The translations under genes were made by a program, and so were the position numbers. Positions 33,857-41,255 of a DNA stretch of 41,255 bases are shown piece by piece. The stretch's first letter is position 1; every line of letters starts with the position of its first letter. The notes under the pieces are model-generated. The model was not told where the DNA came from. It saw only the letters and a program-made list of their open reading frames with translations, and made no database searches. This stretch comes from Muribaculaceae bacterium (GTDB taxonomy: Bacteria > Bacteroidota > Bacteroidia > Bacteroidales > Muribaculaceae): positions 1 to 41,255 of the forward strand of contig JAGAUF010000062.1 in assembly GCA_017620885.1 (NCBI GenBank). Reading direction: 5' to 3'.

Positions 33857-35331
33857 TTATTTCAGCGACCATTCTACGCCGTTCTTGGTGTCTTTGATGT
33901 CGAATCCGAGTGCGGCGAGCTTGTCGCGGATAAGGTCGGACGTTGCCCAGTCTTTGGCAGCCTTGCATTGGTGCGCACTTCAAGAAGAAGGTCGACAGCG
34001 CCTTCAAAAGCCTTGGAGTCTTTGCCGTTGTCGGCTTCCGCTCCCACTTTCACGCCGAGAATCTCGATGAGGAATGTGTCGAAGAGATGACGCAGATGGT
34101 TGATGTCATCGGCGTTCAGCTTGATCAATCCGTCAGTTGCCTGATTGATGTATTTGCAAGCCTCAAAAAGCGTGGCAATCACTTGCGGCGTGTTAAGGTC
34201 ATCGTCCATTGCCTCGTAGCATGCTGTGGCGAAATCGGGCAACTCTACTGTCGATGTTTCGGCCGGCATAAGATTCAGCAGTCGGCGATAGCCGTCGAGC
34301 ATCTTGAGAAGAGCCTTCTCGGAAGCCTGAAGAGCTTCGTTGCTGAAATCGACGGTGCTGCGGTAATGAGCCTGAAGAATGAAGAATCTTATTACCATCG
34401 GCGCGTAAGGCTGCGTGAGCAGCGGATGCGAGCCTTCGTAGAATTGTTCGAGAGTAATGAAATTGCCGTATGATTTACCCATCTTCTTGCCGTTGATGGT
34501 AATCATATTATTGTGCATCCAGTAGCGTACGGCCTCGTGGCCCTGCGCGGCGACGCTTTGTGCTATTTCACATTCGTGATGCGGGAACATCAGGTCGAGG
34601 CCTCCGCCATGTATGTCGAAGGTGTCGCCCAGATATTTCGTGCCCATTGTAGAACATTCGAGATGCCAGCCGGGGAAGCCTTCGCTCCATGGGCTCGGCC
34701 AGTGCATTATATGCTCGGGCGCGGCCTTTTTCCAGAGGGCGAAGTCGAGGGGATTGCGCTTCTCGTCCTGCCCGTCGAGCGTACGCGTCTGAGAGATGAG
34801 ATCGTCGATATTGCGTCCGGAGAGCTTGCCGTATTTGTGGTCGCGGTTGTATTTCTCAACGTCGAAATATACTGATCCGCAGCTCTCGTAGGCGTAGCCG
34901 GCATCAAGGATTTTCTTGATATATTCTATCTGCTCGATGATATGTCCCGATGCGTGGGGCTCGATGCTGGGGGGAAGAACGTTGAGCGCCTCTACGTCGT
35001 GGTGATAGCGGTTGAGATACATTTGCACAACCTCCATCGGCTCAAGCTGTTCGATCCGTGCCTTTTTTGCGATTTTGTCTTCTCCGTCGTCGGCGTCGTG
35101 TTCAAGATGACCTACGTCGGTGATATTGCGGACGTATCTCACTTTATAACCGAGGTGCGTGAGATAACGGAAAAGAATATCGAAAGTTATGGCAGGACGC
35201 GCGTGCCCGAGGTGGGCGTCTCCGTAGACCGTCGGTCCGCAGACGTACATCCCGACAGTGCCCGGATGCAGCGGTCGGAAAAGTTCCTTCCGGCGCGAGA
35301 GACTGTTATATATTGTCAGATTATTTTCCAT
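33857..35331 (-). CDS. cysS: Cysteine--tRNA ligase, frameshifted near the 3' end
   Basis: Charges tRNA-Cys. The class I core is complete: [19 protein letters not shown] (28-46, zinc Cys and HIGH-type signature), [18 protein letters not shown], and [13 protein letters not shown] (KMSKS-type). Read as it stands, the frame runs to a TAG at 33874-33876 and ends in a foreign tail ([15 protein letters not shown]...). Shifting one frame at about 33963 restores the expected family ending: [20 protein letters not shown], then [15 protein letters not shown] and TAA at 33857-33859. One missing T on the plus strand in the CCTTGC run (33961-33966) explains it. I give the coordinates of the repaired gene. 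It is the third gene of a minus-strand unit after the WG-repeat and DUF3467 genes. A sequencing or assembly slip is more likely than a true mutation because the gene is essential. Confidence 0.93.
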
Positions 35332-35384
35332 AACCGGGTGAAATTTCAGTTGAAGATGAGAGACTTTTTAAAACGTACGGGCAA

Positions 35385-35672
35385 TCAGTTGATGCCGGGC
35401 GTCTTCGGAGCGCGCTGCTGGATTTCGCCAAACTGAGCCTCATACTTGCGGATATTGTCCGTCAGGGCAAACATCAGCTGTTTGGCGTTCTCGGGGCTCA
35501 TTACGACGCGGCTTACAACGGGAGCCTGCGGCATGCCGGGGGCAGCGAAAATGAAGTCGATGAGGAATTCATTGGGGCCGTGGCCGATCATTGCGAGGTT
35601 GCTGTATTTGCCGTCGGCCATTTCGGGACGGAGTTGAATCTGCAGTTGCTGCTGGTTGTCTTTTTTTTCCAT
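35385..35672 (-). CDS. DUF3467 family protein
   Basis: A 95-residue soluble protein with the DUF3467 pattern: LQIQLRPEMADGKYSNLAMI, EFLIDFIFAAPG, and VVSRVVMSPENAKQLMFALTDNI followed by YEAQFG. The family is widespread in Bacteroidetes and other bacteria; its function is not established to my knowledge. The start ATG is at 35672. It lies 49 bases after the WG-repeat lipoprotein gene and 53 bases before cysS on the same strand, so it is probably in one transcript with both. Confidence 0.85.
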   Translation of the reverse strand: MEKKDNQQQLQIQLRPEMADGKYSNLAMIGHGPNEFLIDFIFAAPGMPQAPVVSRVVMSPENAKQLMFALTDNIRKYEAQFGEIQQRAPKTPGIN

Positions 35673-35721
35673 TGTGATTTAGTTTTTTATTTTTCTGATT
35701 GATAAAAAGAGGAATGAGAGG

Positions 35722-37575
35722 TTATTGCATCTCGGCCGGCGCAGGTTCGGCATCTGCCGGATGTTTGGCGGCTGCCGGAAGCGTACGCGAAGATACGCGC
35801 GAGCCGGGAGTCCTGTCTACATAATTGGCTGCTTCGGCCGTTTCCGGTTTGCCCGGCGCACCGAAGAGCGTATCGGCGTTGGGCACGGAGCCGGATTCGG
35901 CCGATTTTCGTAAGATTTCTCTCCACCGGTTGCCAAGTGTGCTGTCGGCGGTATTGTAGAGGAAGAAATTAGCGTCATGCCCGTTATAGGGAGCGCAGAA
36001 GATAATCGCGGTCTGTTGGCCCGTCATCTCGAAGAAGGCAGCTTTGGCTTTTGAGTCGGGCGCTGTCGTAAGGGCGAATCCGTTCTTCTGCAATTGTGCC
36101 GTCATTTTGTTTATGAGAGTCGGGGTGATTTCCGATTCCGTACGCAGATAGAAATCGGCGCCGGCGAGAAAAGCGAGCGGATTGAAAGTAAAACCTTCGT
36201 CCGACTGAGGATTGCTGTCCGTGGCACCCACCGGTCCGGAGAATACGCCCACACAGTTGAGTATATAGTCAATCCCGGAGAGTGAGAGCTGTGGAAGGGC
36301 CGCATAAATGCCTGATGCAGCGTCGGGAGCCGGCACGAGTTGTTCGGCAGGCGTTCCCCACGGGATTGTGCCGACACCTGTTGCTGACGGTATCGACGCT
36401 AAATCGCCTGCGAGACGGTCGTCTGTTTTCCAGTCGGAGCGTACCGAGCTGCACGCGGCACTGTTGAGCCCTACGCCGAAGAAGGTCTGATTCCCTTTGG
36501 GCTTGCCATTGTCGTCGAGCAGACGCGCCGTCACCTTGTCGAAAGCGAAATATCCGTACGTGTCTATATATGTCAGGGCCGTGGCCTGTCCTAATTTGAC
36601 GAGCGTAGAACCGTCAGGCGCCGTGAGATCCCATTCCTGCCCGTTGGAGCAGATGAATTTGTCGGCGGTAACGATTTCTGTATATTGATACTTGGGCTCA
36701 AGAATTATATCCGTCTTGAGGTTCATAACTCCGCACATCCCCTTGTCGTTGCTGAATACAAAGACGCCGTCTTTTGATTGCCCTACGTTTTTCGCAACAG
36801 CCGGAAGCTGTTGGAATTCATTGTCGAAGGTGAGGAATCCGAGATGACCGTTGAGGTCGTTTACTATCAGTCGGTCGTTCTCCAGATCGAGGTCCACTAC
36901 CGTATAGCTTGGCTCGACGGTAAGCGTCACGTCCCCTTTTTTATCTATAATGGAAACAGATAGGGTAGAGGCGGGATTCGCGGGGTCAGATACTTTGGCC
37001 ACCATTGCGTGACCGTATGCGAAGGGGAGCGCGGCATCGTAAATCGGCTTAATGACCGGTTCCCCCTTTTCATTGACATAGCCGAATTTGCCGTCGGGAG
37101 TCGTCACGACAAGCAGACCTTCATGGAAGCAAATATCGCTTTTCACGAGCTCATGGCCGTCAACGGGCATAAGGGTAGCCTTTTCGTTGCCGTCAGTATC
37201 AAGCAGCGTGATACGTGACCCGCTGTATGAGACGGGCACAAGGCCGTCAGCATAATTACCTACCGACACAAGCGGTTTTTTGTTTATCTTCGTCGGGGTG
37301 GCTCCGGCTTTGTAGATGTTGTAGCTCTGATCCTCACGCACGCTGAACGCTCCCTCAATGACCAATGACGGTTCCGAAGTGAAACGGTTGGCGAAAAGCA
37401 TCTTGCCGTCCGGTGCCAACATCCCCCATTTGCCGTCTTTCTGCGTCTGGACAGGGATATATTGCGGAATCGGTTTCACGGGCTTCTCGTCGGCGCAACC
37501 TGTCACCAGCAATAAGGCGATGATGCTTGTTGCTATTATCCCGAGTCGATGAGTCAATTTATTGGAAGTGTGCAT
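35722..37575 (-). CDS. WG-repeat-containing lipoprotein
   Basis: A 617-residue exported lipoprotein. The signal peptide (GIIATSIIALLLVTGC) ends in the lipobox LVTGC with lipidated Cys27. The mature N-terminal two-thirds contains WG repeats (KDGKWGMLAPDGKMLF, DGKFGYVNEKGEPVIKPIYD, NGHLGFLTFDNEF, GMCGVMNLKTDIILEPKYQ), a repeat type that probably forms a beta-propeller-like or solenoid structure. The C-terminal third has no repeats I recognise (IPSATGVGTIPWGTPAEQLVP, MTAQLQKNGFAL) and ends in an alanine-proline-rich stretch. WG repeats are found in bacterial surface and signalling proteins; no enzymatic role is known. The Asp following the lipobox by two (CAD) is not a strong retention signal in Bacteroidetes, so inner- versus outer-membrane location is unclear. 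Confidence 0.84.
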   Translation of the reverse strand: MHTSNKLTHRLGIIATSIIALLLVTGCADEKPVKPIPQYIPVQTQKDGKWGMLAPDGKMLFANRFTSEPSLVIEGAFSVREDQSYNIYKAGATPTKINKKPLVSVGNYADGLVPVSYSGSRITLLDTDGNEKATLMPVDGHELVKSDICFHEGLLVVTTPDGKFGYVNEKGEPVIKPIYDAALPFAYGHAMVAKVSDPANPASTLSVSIIDKKGDVTLTVEPSYTVVDLDLENDRLIVNDLNGHLGFLTFDNEFQQLPAVAKNVGQSKDGVFVFSNDKGMCGVMNLKTDIILEPKYQYTEIVTADKFICSNGQEWDLTAPDGSTLVKLGQATALTYIDTYGYFAFDKVTARLLDDNGKPKGNQTFFGVGLNSAACSSVRSDWKTDDRLAGDLASIPSATGVGTIPWGTPAEQLVPAPDAASGIYAALPQLSLSGIDYILNCVGVFSGPVGATDSNPQSDEGFTFNPLAFLAGADFYLRTESEITPTLINKMTAQLQKNGFALTTAPDSKAKAAFFEMTGQQTAIIFCAPYNGHDANFFLYNTADSTLGNRWREILRKSAESGSVPNADTLFGAPGKPETAEAANYVDRTPGSRVSSRTLPAAAKHPADAEPAPAEMQ

Positions 37576-37594
37576 ATTATCTTAAATTAGTAAA

Positions 37595-37620
37595 GATTCA
37601 GTCCGCGAGCGGGCTGAATC
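37595..37620 (-). terminator. Hairpin after lolD (minus strand)
   Basis: GATTCAG (37595-37601) pairs with CTGAATC (37614-37620), extended by a G-U pair and CCG/CGG, closing the loop CGAG. On the minus strand it is followed by TTTACTAATTT. It lies 62 bases past the lolD stop, so it can end the copA-hma-tcdA-lolD transcript, but it also lies in the leader of the WG-repeat gene. Confidence 0.6.
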
Positions 37621-37625
37621 AGGTA

Positions 37626-37633
37626 CAAAGATA
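37626..37633 (-). promoter_or_regulatory. Probable -7 box of the WG-repeat lipoprotein gene
   Basis: Minus-strand TATCTTTG (37633-37626) matches TAnnTTTG. About 20 bases upstream there is no good TTTG, so the call is weaker than the others. If used, transcription would begin at the edge of the hairpin at 37595-37620. Confidence 0.4.
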
Positions 37634-37681
37634 GTAATAAATCTTGACATTTACGCACCTTTATCTGAAAAAAGCGCGAGA

Positions 37682-38383
37682 TTATTCCGTCTCCGGCCGC
37701 GTCTCCGGCTGGGAATCACCGATTTCTGTTATTTCCGTAATTTTCCCGTCGGCCATAGTGACGAGGATGTCAGAAATTTCCGAAACGGATGCGTCGTGCG
37801 TCACGATAACGAAAGTCTGGCCGAGCGATTCGCGCAGCCCTGAGATAAGTGTGCGGATTTCGTTACGGTTGGCGGAATCGAGACTCCCCGTAGGTTCGTC
37901 GGCGAAAACGACTTTCGGGTCGTTAACAAGTGCGCGGGCTATTGCGACGCGTTGTTTTTCTCCCCCTGACAACTGTCCGGGCTTGTGCTTGAGACGCTCG
38001 CCCAGACCGAGGAGCGCGAGCATCTCTTCTGCACGTTTATTGGCCACCGACCTGCCTGTTCCTCCGATCATTGCCGGAATAGCCACATTTTCCAACGCCG
38101 TGAATTCCGGTAGAAGCTGATGAAACTGGAAGACGAAACCGATGTTCTTGTTGCGGAATTCGGACAGTCGCTTGTCATTGAGTGAGGTGACGTCGACTCC
38201 GTCATATAGGATTGAGCCGGTGTCGGGCGCATCGAGCGTGCCGGCTATCTGGAGCAGCGTGGTTTTGCCGGCTCCGCTTGCACCCACGATTGAGATAATT
38301 TTCCCGTCAGGAATGGTGAGCGAAACGTCTTTGAGTACGTGCAGCTCGCCGAACGATTTATTGATATGGCTGAGTTGTATCAT
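37682..38383 (-). CDS. lolD: ABC transporter ATP-binding protein, LolD/MacB-type
   Basis: A 233-residue ATPase. Walker A is GASGAGKT (34-41), the Q loop [18 protein letters not shown] (84-100) carries the [10 protein letters not shown] phrase typical of LolD/MacB, the signature is LSGGEKQR (138-145) and Walker B is VVFADEPTG (158-166), followed by the switch histidine in [10 protein letters not shown]. LolD powers release of lipoproteins from the inner membrane with LolC/E. The permease genes are not adjacent, so the partner, and hence the exact role (Lol, MacB-like export or other), is inferred. It starts 4 bases after the tcdA stop, so the two are cotranscribed. The length is normal. Confidence 0.85.
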   Translation of the reverse strand: MIQLSHINKSFGELHVLKDVSLTIPDGKIISIVGASGAGKTTLLQIAGTLDAPDTGSILYDGVDVTSLNDKRLSEFRNKNIGFVFQFHQLLPEFTALENVAIPAMIGGTGRSVANKRAEEMLALLGLGERLKHKPGQLSGGEKQRVAIARALVNDPKVVFADEPTGSLDSANRNEIRTLISGLRESLGQTFVIVTHDASVSEISDILVTMADGKITEITEIGDSQPETRPETE

Positions 38384-38387
38384 TGTT

Positions 38388-39125
38388 TTAAACCTTTGTT
38401 ATTTTGCGGATTACGGAGTTGGCAAGATATATGCCGAAAATGGCCGGTATAGATGCAAGAGTACCAAAAGAGGAGCGTTTGTTACGCTCGTCGAGGTGAA
38501 TGAGCGCGTGCGAACGCGGTGCCTCCGTACTGCATACCACCTTCAGTGAACGTTTAATCCCCCCTTTTTTCAGACGTTGGCGCACGGCGCGCGCCAGACC
38601 ATCCTCGCGCGTCTCCCATAGGTCGGCATAACGTACTTGCGTGGGGTCGATGCGGCCGCCGGCGCCCATCGACGAGATGATCGGGATATTGTTTAGCAGA
38701 CAATGCGCTATCAGTGCCGTCTTTGGCGCTACGGTGTCGATGGCGTCGATGACATAGTCATAACCGGGCGCGAGAAGATCCGCCACGCTGTCAGGAGTTA
38801 AAAATGTGTTTACGGCATTTATCGAGGCATCGGGATTGATGATATGAAACCGTTCGGCAAATAGTATGGCCTTTGATTGTCCCACAGTGGCTTGCGTGGC
38901 GATTATTTGCCGGTTGATGTTGGATTCCGCTACGGAGTCAGCGTCGACAAGCGTCAGCGCGCCTACCGACGAGCGGCACAGTATCTCCGCCGCATAGCCT
39001 CCCACGCCTCCGATACCGACTACCAGCACTCTGGCTTGAGCCAGTCTGCGCAATGCGTCTTCACCAAGGAGATTCGCTGTGCGGGCTTCCCACGGGCGTG
39101 AGGTTGTCATTCCCTCGTCCATCAA
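38388..39125 (-). CDS. tcdA: tRNA threonylcarbamoyladenosine dehydratase TcdA (ThiF/E1 family)
   Basis: Uses ATP to cyclise t6A37 in tRNA to ct6A. The 245-residue protein is a ThiF/UBA-type adenylyl transferase with the nucleotide motif [15 protein letters not shown] (35-49), [16 protein letters not shown] (the Asp and Arg of the ATP site), the conserved [34 protein letters not shown], and [11 protein letters not shown] with a conserved Cys near residue 197. The C-terminal [17 protein letters not shown] is typical of TcdA (CsdL/YgdL). MoeB and ThiF are less likely because their zinc-binding CxxC motifs are absent. The start ATG overlaps the stop of the HMA gene by 4 bases (ATGA), which suggests translational coupling. 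Confidence 0.9.
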   Translation of the reverse strand: MMDEGMTTSRPWEARTANLLGEDALRRLAQARVLVVGIGGVGGYAAEILCRSSVGALTLVDADSVAESNINRQIIATQATVGQSKAILFAERFHIINPDASINAVNTFLTPDSVADLLAPGYDYVIDAIDTVAPKTALIAHCLLNNIPIISSMGAGGRIDPTQVRYADLWETREDGLARAVRQRLKKGGIKRSLKVVCSTEAPRSHALIHLDERNKRSSFGTLASIPAIFGIYLANSVIRKITKV

Positions 39126-39328
39126 AGGCGTTCGGCCTTGAAGCCGGCTTCTTTTATCATAGAGATGATACGTGCCTCAAGCGCGTCGTCCGCTTCGCCA
39201 AGATAAGTCAGAGTCTTGTCGGGACTGCTGAGATCAAATTCCCATTTGTCGGCCGGCGCGATGGGCGCGAGTGCGTTCTTGATGGCTGTCACGCAGCCCA
39301 TACATTTTGCATTGGTCTTGAATTTCAT
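39122..39328 (-). CDS. Heavy-metal-associated (HMA) domain protein, copper chaperone-like
   Basis: A 68-residue HMA domain standing alone. The metal site is KCMGCVTAIKNAL (Cys9 and Cys12, in the CxxC form CMGC), followed by the WEFDLSSPDKTLTYLG strand and a terminal [12 protein letters not shown]. The fold and size match copper chaperones of the CopZ/Atx1 kind, which hand Cu(I) to the P-type ATPase encoded just upstream in the same transcript (18 bases apart). The substitution of Met and Gly in the loop, instead of the usual G-M-x-C-x-x-C order, is within family variation. The stop overlaps the tcdA start. Confidence 0.88.
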   Translation of the reverse strand: MKFKTNAKCMGCVTAIKNALAPIAPADKWEFDLSSPDKTLTYLGEADDALEARIISMIKEAGFKAERL

Positions 39329-39346
39329 ATTCTTTTTGATTATAAT

Positions 39347-41255
39347 TTACTTTTTAAGCCTTAATGAATTGCTTACCACGCATACGCTAGAAACGGCCAT
39401 CGCCGCCGAAGCAATCATAGGGGAGAGCAGGATACCGGCGGAGGGATAGAGTACTCCGGCAGCCACCGGGATGCCGATTACGTTATAAATGAACGCCCAG
39501 AAGAGGTTTTCGCGGATTATTCCGACTGTCTTATGGGCAAGACGGAATGTCGCCGGGAGTGCGCTTAGTCGAGAGCCGACTATGGTAATCTGTGCGACGT
39601 CCATTGCGATGTCGGAACCCGTGCTCATCGCTATGGAGACGTCGGCCTCCGCGAGCGCCTGCGAGTCGTTGATGCCGTCACCGACCATAGCCACACACTT
39701 CCCTTCACTTTTCAACTCGCTGATGATGCGTTGCTTGTCGGAAGGAAGCAGCCCGGCATAAACTCGCGAGATGCCGACTTCTTTGGCTATATGGTTGGCC
39801 GTCAGAGGGTTGTCGCCTGTAAGAAGAACGACCTCATGACCGGTGGATCTCAGCTCGGCGATAGTCTGTCGCGCATCTTCCCGCAAGCGGTCGGAGATGC
39901 TTATCATAAGCAGCAATTCGCCGTGACGCCCTGCGTAGAGCACCACCTCGCCGCGTGAACGGCGTGATTCGCTGCCCGCAAGCGTATCAGCAGGAATAAC
40001 TGCCTCCATTTCCTCGGCAAGTTTCTCTGAGCCGACCCATATATCCCCCTCCGAAGAAGAACCCCTTACTCCCTTTCCTGTAAGGTAGTCAAAACTGCTT
40101 ATTGTATCCGTTGCTACGCCTGCCTGCTCGTCACACCATTTTGCTATGGCCGAGGCAAGAGGGTGTTCGCTCTTGCGTTCCAGTTCTCCAAGTAATCGGA
40201 TGAACGCTGGAGTTACTTCGCCGATTCTCTCAGCCGCTACAACCTCCGAACGCCCGGCGGTCAATGTGCCCGTCTTATCAAGCGCGACAATATTTACGCG
40301 GTTTAACTGCTCCACAGCGGCAGCATCGCGTATCAGAACGCCGTTTGACGCCCCTTTGCCGATAGATACCATAATGGCTGTCGGCGTAGCGAGACCCAAA
40401 GCGCACGGGCACGCGATGACGAGTACAGAAACGGCCGTCAGCACCGCAATAGAGATGTCGCCGCCGAATATCATCCAAAGGAGGAATGTCACGATAGAGA
40501 TGCCAATCACCACCGGCACGAAGACGGCGGCTATTTTATCAACGATGCGCTGCACGGGAGCCTTAGAACCCTGAGCCTCGCGCACACGGTCGATGATGCG
40601 CGCCAGCTGTGTCCCTTCGCCGGCCGTTTCCGTGCGGACGTCCACCGAGCCTGCAGTATTGAGCGTGCCTGCGGTGACCTTGTCGCCGACAACCTTCTCC
40701 ACCGGAATAGGTTCGCCCGTCATCATACTTTCATCTATGGCTGTCGAGCCGCTTACAATAACGCCGTCTACTGGGATTCTTTCACCCGGACGGATGCGGA
40801 CTATATCGCCGCGCTTAATGTCGCTCAGTCGGCGTAAAACGTCCTTTCCTGACGGCTCTATAACCAATGCCTCCGTGGGCTGCAAACCTATCAGTGCGCG
40901 CAGTGCGCTCCCGGTGTTATGGCGCGCATGGGTCTCCATCAGTTTGCCGGTCAATACGAAGGCGACTATCATTGCCGAGGCCTCGTAGTATAGACCTGCG
41001 GAAAGCGCTCGCGACGTCCAGAACTCCGGGAAAATCGTATTGAAAAGAGAGAAAAGGAAACTGACAAGTGTCGAGACCGCCACGAGGGTGTCCATCGTCG
41101 GTGCGCCATGGCGCAGCGTCTTGAAGCCATTAATGTAGAAACGGTGTCCGCTCGCTATCATCACCGTGAGCGCCATCGCCGCCATAATATAGCCCGAGCC
41201 GGGGAACGTAATATGCGCCATCCCGAGAATGGCGAGCGGAATCGTTATTACCCAC
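39347..41255 (-). CDS. copA: Copper-translocating P-type ATPase CopA, partial (5' end outside window)
   Basis: Exports Cu(I) from the cytoplasm using ATP. About 635 residues are visible, from [11 protein letters not shown] at the right edge onward; N-terminal metal-binding domains and the first helices lie outside. Numbered from the Met at 41221: the actuator MMTGEP (166-171), ion-binding CPCALG (271-276), the phosphorylation site DKTGTLT (Asp315), [10 protein letters not shown] in the nucleotide domain, and the hinge [19 protein letters not shown]. Near the C-terminus, [14 protein letters not shown] and [11 protein letters not shown] supply the Asn, Met and Ser-Ser ligands typical of the Cu(I) (P1B-1) class. 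The gene heads the unit copA, HMA protein, tcdA, lolD; any copper-responsive regulator would be outside the window. Confidence 0.94.
   Translation of the reverse strand, partial: WVITIPLAILGMAHITFPGSGYIMAAMALTVMIASGHRFYINGFKTLRHGAPTMDTLVAVSTLVSFLFSLFNTIFPEFWTSRALSAGLYYEASAMIVAFVLTGKLMETHARHNTGSALRALIGLQPTEALVIEPSGKDVLRRLSDIKRGDIVRIRPGERIPVDGVIVSGSTAIDESMMTGEPIPVEKVVGDKVTAGTLNTAGSVDVRTETAGEGTQLARIIDRVREAQGSKAPVQRIVDKIAAVFVPVVIGISIVTFLLWMIFGGDISIAVLTAVSVLVIACPCALGLATPTAIMVSIGKGASNGVLIRDAAAVEQLNRVNIVALDKTGTLTAGRSEVVAAERIGEVTPAFIRLLGELERKSEHPLASAIAKWCDEQAGVATDTISSFDYLTGKGVRGSSSEGDIWVGSEKLAEEMEAVIPADTLAGSESRRSRGEVVLYAGRHGELLLMISISDRLREDARQTIAELRSTGHEVVLLTGDNPLTANHIAKEVGISRVYAGLLPSDKQRIISELKSEGKCVAMVGDGINDSQALAEADVSIAMSTGSDIAMDVAQITIVGSRLSALPATFRLAHKTVGIIRENLFWAFIYNVIGIPVAAGVLYPSAGILLSPMIASAAMAVSSVCVVSNSLRLKK

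Overview
The window looks like chromosomal DNA of a Bacteroidales bacterium, most likely of the Muribaculaceae (S24-7) or a close relative. Support: the upstream regions of many genes carry the Bacteroidetes housekeeping promoter (TTTG about 19-20 bases before TAnnTTTG, usually TAATTTTG); Shine-Dalgarno sites are scarce; several genes belong to families typical of Bacteroidota (DUF3098, DUF4834, DUF3467, an MtaB-type methylthiotransferase, YeiH, WG-repeat lipoprotein); and the two surface proteins end in a Bacteroidetes-type C-terminal tail. The genus is inference; no 16S or marker search was possible.

Layout. 1-3722: minus-strand operon ftsX, DUF3098, uppP, truB, queA (cell division, lipid-carrier recycling, tRNA modification); queA runs off the left edge. 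3735-3942: tRNA-Pro(CGG) with its own promoter and terminator. 4167-8692: plus-strand dusB, a GIN-domain exported protein, a polysaccharide flippase and a lone tyrosine recombinase whose start codon lies in an inverted repeat. 8701-10066: mtaB (minus). 10411-15348: two tandem paralogous secreted proteins with an almost identical C-terminal tail. 15394-24549: lipid and envelope genes (PlsC-like acyltransferase, psd, pssA) interspersed with pyrG, yidC, DUF4834, a HAD phosphatase and an orphan histidine kinase. 24642-25658: YeiH-type transporter. 25743-27478: minus-strand RsmI-like methyltransferase and metallo-beta-lactamase-fold hydrolase. 27514-30960: pheT and yebC. 31139-33769: a 53-codon small ORF followed, in the same frame after one TAG, by a large membrane protein with two Rossmann (TrkA/RCK-like) segments and a C-terminal RyR-like domain. 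33857-37633: WG-repeat lipoprotein, DUF3467 protein and cysS (minus), with a one-base frameshift near the 3' end of cysS. 37682-41255: minus-strand copA (partial), HMA copper chaperone, tcdA, lolD.

Most of the window is ordinary core genome. Envelope biogenesis is the recurring theme: Psd and PssA make phosphatidylethanolamine, YidC inserts membrane proteins, UppP recycles undecaprenyl phosphate, FtsX and a LolD-type ATPase act at the membrane. tRNA maturation and charging is the second (TruB, QueA, DusB, MtaB, TcdA, PheT, CysS). The least explained parts are the RyR/Rossmann membrane protein with its upstream small ORF, the paralogous surface pair, and the recombinase with its inverted repeat. 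No CRISPR array, insertion sequence or prophage was seen.
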